Of a stretch of DNA of 64,000 nucleotides, positions 27,233 to 36,085 are shown in pieces. The notes below the pieces were generated by a model. It did no database searches and was not told where the DNA came from. It saw only the letters and a program-made list of their open reading frames with translations. The position numbers and the translations under genes were made by a program. Origin of the DNA: Klebsiella pneumoniae (GTDB lineage: Bacteria; Pseudomonadota; Gammaproteobacteria; Steroidobacterales; Steroidobacteraceae); the NCBI GenBank assembly GCA_945873095.1, contig CAMCBU010000009.1, positions 1-64,000 of the forward strand, read 5' to 3'. Each line of letters starts with the position of its first letter. Position 1 is the first letter of the stretch.

Positions 27233-28021
27233 TCAGAGGTGCTCGCGCTCGACCATCATCCGCTTGATCTCGGCGATGGCCTTGGCTGGGTTCAGGTCCT
27301 TCGGGCACGCCTCGGTGCAGTTCATGATGGTGTGACAACGATACAGCTTGAAGGGGTCGTTCAGCGCATCGAGCCGCTCGCCAGTCGCATCGTCGCGGCT
27401 GTCGATGATCCATCGATACGCCGCGAGCAAGGCCGCGGGTCCGAGGTAACGATCGCCGTTCCACCAGTAGCTCGGGCAGGAAGTCGAACAACAGGCGCAC
27501 AAGATGCAGGCAGACGGTCGATCGATCTTCTCCTGCTCGTCGGGCGCTTGCAGGCGCTCACGATCCGGCGGCGCCGGCGTCTTCGACTGCAGCCAAGGCT
27601 TGACCGAGGCGTACTGCGCGTAGAACTGCGTCAGATCCGGCACGAGATCTTTGACCACCGGCATATGCGGCAGCGGATAGATCTTGACCTCGCCCTTCAC
27701 CTCATCGCAGCTCTTGGTGCAGGCGAGCGTGTTGGTGCCGTCGATGTTCATCGCGCAGCTGCCGCAGATGCCCTCGCGGCAGGAGCGACGAAAGGTCAAG
27801 CTCGGATCGAGCTCGTTTTTGATCTTGATGAGCGCATCGAGCACCATCGGACCGCAACTGTCCATATCCACTTCGAAGGTATCGATACGCGGATTCTCAC
27901 CCCCGTCGGGATCGTAGCGATACACCTTGAAAGTGCGCACGTTGCTCGAACCGGCGGGTGCTTTGTGCACCTTGCCGTCTTTGTTGATGCGGGAGTTGGC
28001 GGGAAGTCGAAACTCGGCCAT
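27233..28021 (-). CDS. sdhB: Succinate dehydrogenase iron-sulfur subunit
   Basis: SdhB passes electrons from the flavin in SdhA to quinone through three iron-sulfur clusters. The 262-residue protein has the 2Fe-2S ferredoxin motif [11 protein letters not shown] with a later cysteine in TLACTKSC, and the 4Fe-4S/3Fe-4S motifs [33 protein letters not shown]. It starts 18 bp after sdhA. Length is slightly above the E. coli form because of an N-terminal extension and a PPDRERLQ-type linker, as in many alpha- and gammaproteobacteria. Confidence 0.97.
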   Translation of the reverse strand: MAEFRLPANSRINKDGKVHKAPAGSSNVRTFKVYRYDPDGGENPRIDTFEVDMDSCGPMVLDALIKIKNELDPSLTFRRSCREGICGSCAMNIDGTNTLACTKSCDEVKGEVKIYPLPHMPVVKDLVPDLTQFYAQYASVKPWLQSKTPAPPDRERLQAPDEQEKIDRPSACILCACCSTSCPSYWWNGDRYLGPAALLAAYRWIIDSRDDATGERLDALNDPFKLYRCHTIMNCTEACPKDLNPAKAIAEIKRMMVEREHL

Positions 28022-28039
28022 GGTCGAAGATCCTCGAAC

Positions 28040-29824
28040 TCAGTAGGTGCGCGCCTTGGGGGGGATGGGCTCGACATCGCTCGTGAGCGTGTGCAGGTTC
28101 ACCGGACGATAGTCGATGGTGGCCTTGCCCTGGTCATCCACCCAGCAGAGCGTGTGTTTGAGCCAGTGGGTGTCGTCACGATCCTTGAAGTCTTCGCGCG
28201 CGTGCGCACCGCGACTCTCCTTGCGGTTCTCCGCGGATTGCACCGTCGCCACCGCCTGCCCGAGCAGGTTGTCGAGTTCGAGCGTCTCGATGAGATCGGT
28301 GTTCCAGATGAGACCACGATCGCTGGTCTTGACGTCGGCGAAAGAGGCGACGGTATTGGCGAGCTTCTCGCAGCCTTCCTGCAGCGAGCTGCCGGTGCGA
28401 AACACGGCCGCATCCGACTGCATGACCCTCTGCATCTCGAGGCGAATCTGCGCTGTCGTACGCGCACCGTCGGCATTGCGGAATTTGTCGAGTCGCGCGA
28501 TGGCCAGATCGCCCGCATCCTTCGGCAAAGATCGATGCGAGGTACCCGGTTTGACGATCGAGGCGGCGTGACGACCAGCCTCGCGACCGAACACGACGAG
28601 ATCGAGCAAAGAATTCGAACCCAAGCGATTTGCGCCGTGCACCGAGACGCAAGCCGCCTCGCCCACCGCCATCAAGCCCGGCACGACGGAGTTGGGATCG
28701 CCATTTTTCATGGTGACCACCTCGCCGTGGTAGTTACAGGGAATGCCGCCCATGTTGTAGTGCACGGTCGGCAAAACGGGAATCGGCTGCTTGTTGACGT
28801 CGACGCCCGCAAAAATACGGGCCGTCTCGGCGATGCCGGGCAAGCGTTGCTTGATGACATCGGGCCCCAAATGCTCTAAGTGCAGATGGATGTGATCGGC
28901 ATCTTTACCGACGCCGCGGCCTTCACGGATCTCGATCGTCATTGATCGCGAGACCACATCGCGAGAAGCCAGATCCTTGGCGTTCGGCGCGTAGCGCTCC
29001 ATGAAGCGCTCGCCACGCGAGTTGGTGAGGTAACCGCCCTCGCCGCGCGAGCCTTCGGTAATCAAGCAGCCGGCACCGTAGATGCCGGTGGGGTGGAACT
29101 GCACAAACTCCATGTCCTGCAACGGCAACCCGGCGCGCAGCGCCATGCCGCCACCGTCACCCGTGCAGGTGTGCGCCGAGGTGCAGGAGAAGTACGCGCG
29201 ACCGTAACCGCCTGTGGCGAGGATCACGAGGTGAGCGCGGAAACGATGGATCGTGCCCTCGGCCAGATTCAGCGCGACGACACCGCGGCACTCGCCGTTC
29301 TCCATGATCAGATCGATCGCAAAGTATTCGATGAAGAATTCTGCTTCGTTCTTGATCGACTGCTGGTAGAGCGTGTGCAGCATCGCGTGCCCGGTTCGGT
29401 CGGCGGCGGCACAGGTGCGCTGCGCGATACCCTTGCCATACTGCGTCGTCATCCCGCCGAAGGGACGCTGATAGATCCGGCCATCCGGCGTGCGCGAGAA
29501 CGGCACCCCGTAGTGCTCGAGTTCGATGACCGCCGCCGGAGCCTCTTTGCACATGAACTCGATCGCATCCTGGTCACCGAGCCAGTCGGAGCCCTTGATG
29601 GTGTCGTAGAAATGGTAGCGCCAGTCATCCTCGCCCATGTTGCCGAGCGCTGCGGAGATACCGCCCTGCGCGGCAACCGTGTGACTGCGCGTCGGGAATA
29701 CTTTGGTGATACAGGCAGTCGAGAGACCCGCCTCGGCAAGACCCAGCGTCGATCGCAAACCGGCGCCACCGGCGCCGACGACGACGACGTCGTAGGTGTG
29801 ATCAATGAAAGAGTAAGCAGTCAT
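28040..29824 (-). CDS. sdhA: Succinate dehydrogenase flavoprotein subunit
   Basis: SdhA oxidises succinate to fumarate using covalently bound FAD. The 594-residue protein shows the FAD dinucleotide motif [14 protein letters not shown], the FAD-linked histidine in [18 protein letters not shown], the substrate loop with [15 protein letters not shown]-type residues and R-S-M, and the C-terminal [11 protein letters not shown] motif. It ends 18 bp before sdhB and starts 6 bp after sdhD. Both assembly factors, SdhE and an SdhAF4-like protein, are encoded in the same run. Confidence 0.98.
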   Translation of the reverse strand: MTAYSFIDHTYDVVVVGAGGAGLRSTLGLAEAGLSTACITKVFPTRSHTVAAQGGISAALGNMGEDDWRYHFYDTIKGSDWLGDQDAIEFMCKEAPAAVIELEHYGVPFSRTPDGRIYQRPFGGMTTQYGKGIAQRTCAAADRTGHAMLHTLYQQSIKNEAEFFIEYFAIDLIMENGECRGVVALNLAEGTIHRFRAHLVILATGGYGRAYFSCTSAHTCTGDGGGMALRAGLPLQDMEFVQFHPTGIYGAGCLITEGSRGEGGYLTNSRGERFMERYAPNAKDLASRDVVSRSMTIEIREGRGVGKDADHIHLHLEHLGPDVIKQRLPGIAETARIFAGVDVNKQPIPVLPTVHYNMGGIPCNYHGEVVTMKNGDPNSVVPGLMAVGEAACVSVHGANRLGSNSLLDLVVFGREAGRHAASIVKPGTSHRSLPKDAGDLAIARLDKFRNADGARTTAQIRLEMQRVMQSDAAVFRTGSSLQEGCEKLANTVASFADVKTSDRGLIWNTDLIETLELDNLLGQAVATVQSAENRKESRGAHAREDFKDRDDTHWLKHTLCWVDDQGKATIDYRPVNLHTLTSDVEPIPPKARTY

Positions 29825-29830
29825 CGAGTG

Positions 29831-30220
29831 TCATCCCGCAGTGAACGTGAACGCGACTCGCAGCACGGCATAGACGCCAGCTGCGACCGCGAGAACGTGA
29901 AGGAAAGTCGAGGTCACGAGAGCGGCCACCTTGATGCCTTTCTCGTGCACGTAATCTTCGAGCACGACTTGCACGCCTAGTGCCGAGTGCCACGCGAGCG
30001 TACCGATCAAGAGCATCAACCACACCGGGTGCCAACCCGTCGCAATCCAGGCGCGCACGGTGTCGTATTCATAGTCGGGCAAGCCGGCGATGCGCAGCAC
30101 GAACCACAAGGTCAGCGGGATGAGTGCGATCGCTGTCAGACGCTGCACCCACCAATGCCCAACACCCTGATGGGCGGAACCGCGTCCGAGAGCGCGACCG
30201 AGCGGGCTCTGCAAGCTCAT
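29831..30220 (-). CDS. sdhD: Succinate dehydrogenase membrane anchor subunit
   Basis: SdhD is one of the two membrane subunits that bind heme b and ubiquinone. The 129-residue protein has three hydrophobic helices (about 27-45, 63-83 and 99-122) and the heme-ligand region with HSALGVQVVLEDYVHEKG in the family pattern HxxxGxxxxxEDY. The ATG at 30220 overlaps the sdhC stop as ATGA; the longer frame upstream lies inside sdhC and is not used. Confidence 0.93.
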   Translation of the reverse strand: MSLQSPLGRALGRGSAHQGVGHWWVQRLTAIALIPLTLWFVLRIAGLPDYEYDTVRAWIATGWHPVWLMLLIGTLAWHSALGVQVVLEDYVHEKGIKVAALVTSTFLHVLAVAAGVYAVLRVAFTFTAG

Positions 30221-30606
30221 GACAGCACTCCCGAGGCAAAGGCACGCGCGCCGAGGATCAGAAACAACACGACGGTGGCGATGATCACGATGCGCGAGCT
30301 GCGCCGCGCCTCGTGACGTTCGAGGCCACGCACCCGATCCCAGTTCAGATGCCGGATGCCGTTGAGCAAGTGGTAGCAGAAGGCCAGCAGCCAAGCGACC
30401 AGCAACAGTTTGACCGGTCCTGAGCCGACGATCTGTTGCGCCGACGCGTAGGACTCGGCACTGCTGGCAGCAGCCACGAGCCAGTAGATCAACACGGCGA
30501 AGCCCGCCGTCAGGATCAGCCCGGTCGCACGGTGCGCGATCGAGGTCGCCATGGTGTAGGCGAACCGGTAGATGTCGAGATGGGGAGACAGAGGTCGTTG
30601 GCGCAT
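30217..30606 (-). CDS. sdhC: Succinate dehydrogenase cytochrome b556 subunit
   Basis: SdhC is the larger cytochrome b subunit of complex II. The 129-residue protein has the opening motif RPLSPHLDIYRF, the IAHRATG segment (about 23-29), the heme-ligand motif CYHLLNGIRHLNWD (about 77-90), and three membrane helices. The ATG at 30606 gives family length; the longer upstream frame crosses the SdhAF4-like gene in another frame. It lies 19 bp downstream of that gene. Confidence 0.94.
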   Translation of the reverse strand: MRQRPLSPHLDIYRFAYTMATSIAHRATGLILTAGFAVLIYWLVAAASSAESYASAQQIVGSGPVKLLLVAWLLAFCYHLLNGIRHLNWDRVRGLERHEARRSSRIVIIATVVLFLILGARAFASGVLS

Positions 30607-30625
30607 CGTTGAGAATCCCGCGTGA

Positions 30626-30817
30626 TCAGAAATCGATGCAACGCCCGTTCTTTTCCCAGTCGCCGAACCGCGTCGGTTCGGGGCCGCTAGGGCCACCGAT
30701 TTCGGTCGGCGCAGGGCCACGGACGAGCGCATCGTCTGGAGAAGTTTCGGGCTTGGAAACGGGCACAGGAACAGCCGCTGACGCGGGCCGCCCCACCCCC
30801 TGTGGATCGTGCTGCAT
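30626..30817 (-). CDS. SdhAF4-like succinate dehydrogenase assembly factor (DUF1674)
   Basis: The 63-residue protein ends with EIGGPSGPEPTRFGDWEKNG and then RCIDF, the diagnostic C-terminus of the DUF1674/SDHAF4 family. In mitochondria the family binds flavinylated SdhA and helps it join SdhB. The N-terminus is variable and low in complexity. The ATG at 30817 was preferred to one at 30919 because the longer form would overlap the divergent ygfZ. It is directly upstream of sdhC and is probably the first gene of the SDH operon. Confidence 0.85.
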   Translation of the reverse strand: MQHDPQGVGRPASAAVPVPVSKPETSPDDALVRGPAPTEIGGPSGPEPTRFGDWEKNGRCIDF

Positions 30818-30904
30818 CGTAGCCGAATCATGCCAGAAACGTTGCGCCAGGGCCACAGCGAACGGTCGCTGGCCGGTGGGTCGGAATCGGGCAAAATCAG
30901 CGCA
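30818..30904. promoter_or_regulatory. Divergent intergenic region between SDH operon and ygfZ
   Basis: The 87 bp between the divergent starts should hold promoters for both the SDH operon and ygfZ. On the minus strand CATGAT in the context TGGCATGATTCGG is a weak -10 candidate; no clear -35 was found. A TGGCGC...TTTCT stretch superficially recalls a sigma-54 site but lacks the TTGC element. Nothing convincing was seen for ygfZ. Confidence 0.25.
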
Positions 30905-31726
30905 ATGATCCTCACCCAACTTGGCGTCATCGGCGCGCGCGGACCGGATACCCGGCGTTTCCTCAACGGGCAGCTCTCGCAGGACCTGTCAGCCCTCGAC
31001 GAGACCCGCGCCGTTCGCGCTGGTTTACACAACCCGCAGGGCCGTGTGCTCGCGATCGTCTTGATCGTGCCGGACGGCGGCGAGGACGTGCTGCTCGTAT
31101 TGCCGCGCGAGCGCCTCGCGAGCACGCTCGCCCTGCTGCAGCGTTATGTGCTGCGTGCCAAGGTCAAACTGAGCGATGAAACGGCGCTGTTCGCGGTAGA
31201 GGGCGGCTGGTCACCAAGTCCACCTGCAGAAAACGGCCGGGTCTGCTCGTACGCGAGCGATGGTCGCTGGCTGCGCGTCGTGGCGCGAGCGGCCACGGCA
31301 GAGCTCGCGAATTCGGGCCCGGTTGATCCGGACCTCGCTGCGCCCGATCAGGCCGCCTGGTGCCTCGCGGACGTGCGCGCCGGCCTGCCACTGATCACCG
31401 AGCAGACCGCCGGTGAATTCGTCGCGCAGATGCTCAACCTCGATCTACTCGAGGCGATTTCTTTTACCAAGGGCTGCTACACCGGACAGGAAGTGATCGC
31501 GCGTGCGCACTATCGCGGCCGCGTGAAGCGCCGGCTGCAGCGCTTCGATTCGAGCATGGTGGCCTCGGGCGAACTGGCGCCGGCGGCCTCGATCCGCTTG
31601 CAGGACGGTCGCAACGCACAAGTGGTGCAGGTGGCGCACACCGATACGGGCCGCACGGAATTGCTCGCGGTGACGACTTTCGATCTGCCGAGCCTGCCAC
31701 TAGGGTATGTGCTGCCGAGCGAGTGA
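30905..31726 (+). CDS. ygfZ: YgfZ/GcvT-domain folate-binding protein (Fe-S cluster maintenance)
   Basis: YgfZ is a tetrahydrofolate-binding protein needed for full activity of several iron-sulfur enzymes. The 273-residue protein has the GcvT-like fold and the family signature KGCYTGQEVIAR (K-G-C-Y-x-G-Q-E), including the reactive cysteine. The ATG at 30905 was chosen because it gives the usual opening (MILTQLGVIGARGPDTRRFLNGQLSQD); the frame extends to 30809 but would overlap the divergent gene. Its placement next to the Fe-S enzyme complex II is functionally plausible. Confidence 0.93.
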   Translation: MILTQLGVIGARGPDTRRFLNGQLSQDLSALDETRAVRAGLHNPQGRVLAIVLIVPDGGEDVLLVLPRERLASTLALLQRYVLRAKVKLSDETALFAVEGGWSPSPPAENGRVCSYASDGRWLRVVARAATAELANSGPVDPDLAAPDQAAWCLADVRAGLPLITEQTAGEFVAQMLNLDLLEAISFTKGCYTGQEVIARAHYRGRVKRRLQRFDSSMVASGELAPAASIRLQDGRNAQVVQVAHTDTGRTELLAVTTFDLPSLPLGYVLPSE

Positions 31727-31731
31727 CGCTA

Positions 31732-31749
31732 CCGAGTGAGACTACTCGG
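31732..31749. terminator. Hairpin between convergent ygfZ and lysS
   Basis: CCGAGT (31732-31737) and ACTCGG (31744-31749) pair across a six-base loop. The right arm covers the lysS stop codon region and the left arm begins six bases after the ygfZ TGA. There is no U run. It may serve as a compact bidirectional 3' end in the 15-bp gap. Confidence 0.3.
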
Positions 31750-33250
31750 GCCGCATCTGCGGGAATAGCAGCACATCGCGGATCGAAGCAGAGTTGGTGA
31801 GGAACATCACCAGTCGATCGATGCCGATGCCGAGACCCGCCGTCGGCGGCATGCCGTATTCCAGCGCACGGACATAATCGGCATCGTAGAACATCGCCTC
31901 TTCGTCACCGGCATCTTTGCGCTCGACTTGCGCGCGGAAGCGCTCTGCCTGATCTTCCGCATCGTTCAGCTCAGAGAAACCGTTGGCGAGCTCACGGCCA
32001 CCCACGAAGAACTCGAATCGATCGGTCAAAAACGGATCGGCATCATTCGCCCGCGACAGCGGCGACACTTCTGCCGGATAGCCGAACACGAAGGTCGGAT
32101 CGAGCAAGGTGTGCTCACCCGTCTTCTCGAACAATTCGATCTGCAACTTGCCGGCGCCGTCACCGCTCTTCCAAGGAATACCGCGCTCATCGCACGCGCT
32201 GCGCAGATACGTGACGTCGCGCAACTTTGCGCGATCGAGCGCGGGGTTGCACTCCATGATCAGATCTTCGACGCTGACTCGACGGAACGACGCACTCAGA
32301 TCGAACTGCCGCCCCTGCGACTCGAACTGCAACGAACCCACCACCGCCTCGGCGGCGCCGCGCAGCAGTCGCTCGACGAGATCCATCAGGTCGCGATAAT
32401 CGGCGTAAGCCTGATAAAGCTCGAGCATGGTGAATTCCGGGTTGTGCCGCGTCGAGAGACCCTCATTGCGAAAATTACGATTGATCTCGTAGACGCGCTC
32501 GAAGCCGCCCACGACGAGGCGTTTCAAATACAACTCCGGAGCGATGCGCAGATACATATCGATATCGAGCGCATTGTGATGCGTTACGAAGGGGCGCGCC
32601 GCTGCGCCACCTGGAATCGGTTGCATCATCGGCGTCTCGACCTCGAGGAAGCCGAGTGCATCGAGCATGCTGCGCACGAACCGAACGAGCTGGGTGCGCT
32701 GCCGGAAGACCGTGCGACTCGCGTCGTTCATGATCAGATCGACGTAGCGTTGCCGATAGCGCGATTCCGTATCGGCAAGACCGTGCCACTTGTCTGGTAG
32801 CGGTCGCAGCGACTTGACGAGCAGACGGACCGACTCGACCCGCACCGACAACTCACCGGTTTTGGTTTTGAACAGCACGCCCTCGGCTGCGACGATATCG
32901 CCGATATCCCAACTTTTGAAAGAATCGTAAGCCTCGGTGAGCACGTCGCGCTGCAAGAAGAGCTGGATCTGCCCCGACGAATCCTGGATGTGGGCGAAAC
33001 TCGCCTTACCCATGATGCGTCGCAGCATCATGCGCCCGGCGACTTTCACGCGGATCGCCTGCGCCTCGATCGCGGCGCCCTCGCTCTGGTCGTAACCGAG
33101 ATGCAGTTCGGCTGCCTGCGAGTCGGGACGAAAATCGTTCGGGAAGGCCGGCAGCCCGCGCTCACGCAACGCGGCGAGCTTCGCTCGCCGCTCCGCGATC
33201 AGCTTGTTCTCGTCGACCGGGGGTTCGAGTGGCTCGCTCATGATCGGCAT
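31742..33250 (-). CDS. lysS: Lysyl-tRNA synthetase, class II
   Basis: LysS charges tRNA-Lys. The 502-residue protein has an N-terminal OB anticodon-binding domain (about 65-170) and a class II catalytic core: motif 1 around [21 protein letters not shown], motif 2 [15 protein letters not shown], and motif 3 [11 protein letters not shown]. The ATG at 33250 is used; a second ATG three codons on (33241) is possible. It is the last gene of rpfE-recJ-prfB-lysS and starts 9 bp after the prfB stop. Confidence 0.97.
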   Translation of the reverse strand: MPIMSEPLEPPVDENKLIAERRAKLAALRERGLPAFPNDFRPDSQAAELHLGYDQSEGAAIEAQAIRVKVAGRMMLRRIMGKASFAHIQDSSGQIQLFLQRDVLTEAYDSFKSWDIGDIVAAEGVLFKTKTGELSVRVESVRLLVKSLRPLPDKWHGLADTESRYRQRYVDLIMNDASRTVFRQRTQLVRFVRSMLDALGFLEVETPMMQPIPGGAAARPFVTHHNALDIDMYLRIAPELYLKRLVVGGFERVYEINRNFRNEGLSTRHNPEFTMLELYQAYADYRDLMDLVERLLRGAAEAVVGSLQFESQGRQFDLSASFRRVSVEDLIMECNPALDRAKLRDVTYLRSACDERGIPWKSGDGAGKLQIELFEKTGEHTLLDPTFVFGYPAEVSPLSRANDADPFLTDRFEFFVGGRELANGFSELNDAEDQAERFRAQVERKDAGDEEAMFYDADYVRALEYGMPPTAGLGIGIDRLVMFLTNSASIRDVLLFPQMRPE

Positions 33251-33259
33251 CCTGCCCTG

Positions 33260-34367
33260 TTACAAACCGGCTTTCAGCGACGCTTCGAGGAAGCCGTCGA
33301 TATCGCCATCGAGAACGGCGGTCGTATTGCCCACTTCCACGTCGGTACGCAAATCTTTGATACGCGATTGGTCGAGCACGTAGGAGCGGATCTGGTGACC
33401 CCAGCTCACATCCGACTTGGACTCCTCCAGCACCTTGGCGGCGGCGTTGCGCTTGTTGACCTCGAGCTCGTAGAGCTTGGCCTTCAACATCTTCATGGCC
33501 GTCGCGCGGTTCTTGTGCTGACTGCGCTCGCTTTGGCAAGCCACGACGATCCCCGAGGGCACGTGCTTGATACGCACCGCCGACTCGGTCTTGTTGACGT
33601 GTTGACCACCGGCGCCACTGGAGCGGTAGACATCGGTTTCGAGATCGGCAGGGTTGATATCGACGCTGATGTCGTCGTCGATTTCCGGCGAGACGAACAC
33701 CGAGGCGAAAGAGGTGTGGCGCCGATTACCCGAATCGAACGGCGACTTGCGCACGAGGCGATGCACGCCCGTCTCGGTGCGCAACCAGCCGTAAGCATGG
33801 TTTCCTTTGAACTCGATGGTCGCACTCTTGATGCCGGCGACTTCACCGCCGTTGGAGTCGACCACCTCGGCGGTGAAACCACGGTTGGCAGCCCATTTGA
33901 GATACATGCGCATCAGCATGTGCGCCCAATCCTGTGCCTCGGTACCACCCGCGCCGGCTTGGATGTCGAGATACGCGTTGTGCGAATCCATCTCGCCGCG
34001 GAACATGCGCTTGAGTTCGAGCTGGCGTACCTGCGCCTCGACCGCCGGCAAATCCCGCTCGACTTCGCGTGCGGTCGCCTCGTCATCCTCGGCTTCAGCG
34101 AGTTCGAGCAGTTCGATGGAGTCCGATACCGACCGGGTGGCCGCATCCATGGTGTCGATGTCGCCCGCGAGTCGCGCACGGTCGCGACCGAGCTCTTGGG
34201 CTTTTTCGGGCTTCTGCCAGATGGCAGGATCTTCGAGTTCGCGCGAGACCTCTTCGAGACGTTCCTTCTTCAGGTCGTACTCAAAGAAACCCCCTTAAGG
34301 AACTGACACGTTCCTGAAGGTCGGCGAGGGTGCGCTTGATGATGCCAAGTTCGATCATGCCGCTCAT
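33260..34367 (-). CDS. prfB: Peptide chain release factor 2 (programmed +1 frameshift)
   Basis: RF2 ends translation at UGA and UAA. It is made by a programmed shift. The zero frame starts at the ATG 34367 (overlapping the recJ stop as ATGA), reads 28 codons ending LRGFL, and meets TGA at 34281-34283. Skipping base 34283 continues in the +1 frame with [11 protein letters not shown] down to the stop at 33260, giving a join of 34367-34284 and 34282-33260 and about 368 residues. The body has the GGQ motif ([12 protein letters not shown]) and an SPFD tripeptide, the RF2 form of the anticodon-like SPF motif. Confidence 0.97.
34281..34295 (-). other. RF2 programmed +1 frameshift site
   Basis: The minus strand reads AGG GGG TTT CTT TGA. 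The AGGGGG acts as an internal Shine-Dalgarno sequence just upstream of the slippery CTT, followed by the in-frame UGA that RF2 itself reads. When RF2 is scarce the ribosome slips +1 and makes more RF2. E. coli has the same layout with TAT for TTT. Here the stop is followed by G rather than the more shift-prone C. Confidence 0.95.
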
Positions 34368-36085
34368 TCTAGCAGATGGTCGACCATCAGCTGCAGACGC
34401 CGTTCACCGCCCCACTCGTTGATGTCGAGCCGATAGACGAGGTGAACTTGATCGGGCAGCACCGGCTTGCCGTCCGCATCCAACCGATCCGGTCTGCCCT
34501 GCAGCGCATTGAAAGCGATCGCATCGAAGCGCCGTCCGGTATCGCCAAGCTCCACCCACATTTTGAGATGGTTCTCGCCCACGATCCGCACATTGCGCAA
34601 GCGAAACAACTGATCGAACGACGGCTCAGGGAAGGCCTGACCCCAAGGACCTGCCTCGCGCAACACTTCAGCGGTCTGCAGCGAGATCTCCTCGACCGCG
34701 AGCTCGCCGTCGGAATCGATACGCTCTGCCAGCGAACCACCGGCTTGCCAGCGGGTGACCTCGCCGTCGAACTCGGCTGCAAATCGATCCAGCTTGTCTT
34801 CGTCGAGCGTGAGACCAGCGGCCATCGCATGACCGCCGAAGCGCACGATGAGCCCGGGCGTCCGCGTCGAGATCGCCTCGAGCACATCGCGCACGTGTAC
34901 GCCGGCGACCGATCGGGCCGAGCCGCGCAAGCTGCCATCGCCTGCGCGCGCAAAAGCGATCACCGGGCGGCGCACTCGCTCCTTCACGCGACCGGCAACG
35001 AGACCCACCACGCCCTGATGCCACTCCGGGTCAAAGAGGCAGACACCACGCCGATCATGACCCGGTTCGCCGAGGCGACGCACCGCCGCCATGGCTTGCT
35101 CCTGCATCGCGCCTTCGATGCTGCGACGCTCGCGATTGAGCTCATCGAGTCGCTGTGCGATGAGCATCGCTTCCTCGGCCGAATCGGTGAGTAAACAGCG
35201 AATCCCGATGCTCATGTCATCGAGTCGGCCCGCCGCGTTGATGCGCGGCCCGGCGACGAAACCCAAATCCGTCGCAATGATGTTGCCGAGCAATTTGCCA
35301 CCGCTTTCGAGCAGCGCGCGAACGCCCGGCGTGCAACGCCCCGCGCGGATCCGCTGCAAGCCCTGTGCGACCAACACGCGATTATTTTGATCGAGCGGGA
35401 CGATGTCGGCGACGGTCCCGAGTGCAACTAAATCCAACCAGGTGGCTGGCGATGGCAAGGCGCTCTCGCCCAAGGCGCGATACAGCGCGGCCATGACGTA
35501 GAACGCGACACCGACGCCCGCGAGTGATCGCGAGCCGAAGGTCGCGCCGGTGAGATTCGGATTGACGATGACGTTGGCCATCGGCAGCTCATGACCTGCC
35601 AGATGGTGATCGGTCACGAGCACATCGACACCACGTTCACGCGCCGCCGCCACCCCCGCGATACTCGAGATGCCGTTATCGACGGTGATGATCAACGCCG
35701 GCTCACGCTCCGCTGCGATCGCCACGATTTCGGGTGTCAGCCCGTACCCGAACTCAAATCTATTCGGGACCAGAAAATCGACCTCGGGATAACCCCAGGC
35801 GCGCAAGGCACGCACGATCAGCGCCGAACTCGTCGCGCCATCGGCATCGAAATCACCCACCACGAGAATGCGACTGCGACGCTCGCGGTGCTGCAGCAGC
35901 AAGCGCACGGCGGCCTCGATACCCTCGAGCGTGCCGACCGGCAGCAGGCGATCTAGCCCGGTTGACAACTGCGCGGGATCCTCGATGCCGCGTGCGGCAT
36001 ACGCCCGCGCGAGCACCGGCGGCAGATGCGCAAGTCGCTGCAAGCCTGCGCTCGAAGGCGCGCGACGAACGACGGTGAGTTTCAT
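34364..36085 (-). CDS. recJ: Single-stranded-DNA-specific exonuclease RecJ
   Basis: RecJ is a 5'-3' single-strand DNA exonuclease used in recombination and mismatch repair. The 573-residue protein has the DHH-family metal motifs: VVGDFDADGATSSA, VTVDNGISS, VTDHHLAG and a later GRINAAGRLDDMS region, then DHHA1 and an OB domain. The ATG at 36085 (MKLTVVRR) overlaps the rpfE stop as ATGA; the longer frame would run into rpfE. It in turn overlaps prfB by four bases. Confidence 0.96.
   Translation of the reverse strand: MKLTVVRRAPSSAGLQRLAHLPPVLARAYAARGIEDPAQLSTGLDRLLPVGTLEGIEAAVRLLLQHRERRSRILVVGDFDADGATSSALIVRALRAWGYPEVDFLVPNRFEFGYGLTPEIVAIAAEREPALIITVDNGISSIAGVAAARERGVDVLVTDHHLAGHELPMANVIVNPNLTGATFGSRSLAGVGVAFYVMAALYRALGESALPSPATWLDLVALGTVADIVPLDQNNRVLVAQGLQRIRAGRCTPGVRALLESGGKLLGNIIATDLGFVAGPRINAAGRLDDMSIGIRCLLTDSAEEAMLIAQRLDELNRERRSIEGAMQEQAMAAVRRLGEPGHDRRGVCLFDPEWHQGVVGLVAGRVKERVRRPVIAFARAGDGSLRGSARSVAGVHVRDVLEAISTRTPGLIVRFGGHAMAAGLTLDEDKLDRFAAEFDGEVTRWQAGGSLAERIDSDGELAVEEISLQTAEVLREAGPWGQAFPEPSFDQLFRLRNVRIVGENHLKMWVELGDTGRRFDAIAFNALQGRPDRLDADGKPVLPDQVHLVYRLDINEWGGERRLQLMVDHLLE

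Noticed and set aside
26381-28879. An 832-codon open frame on the plus strand, antisense to rpoE, sdhE, sdhB and sdhA
   Set aside because: It runs opposite to four recognisable genes and its translation has no family features. Long antisense frames are expected where codon third positions are G or C.
30818-30904. A sigma-54 promoter upstream of the SDH operon
   Set aside because: A TGGCGC element is present but the required TTGC box at the right distance is not.
32990-34306. A 438-codon plus-strand frame antisense to lysS and prfB
   Set aside because: Covers two conserved genes on the opposite strand; composition is that of a codon-bias shadow.
33260-34367. prfB as a broken gene with an internal stop
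   Set aside because: The interruption is the exact RF2 programmed frameshift site with its internal Shine-Dalgarno sequence, so the gene is intact.
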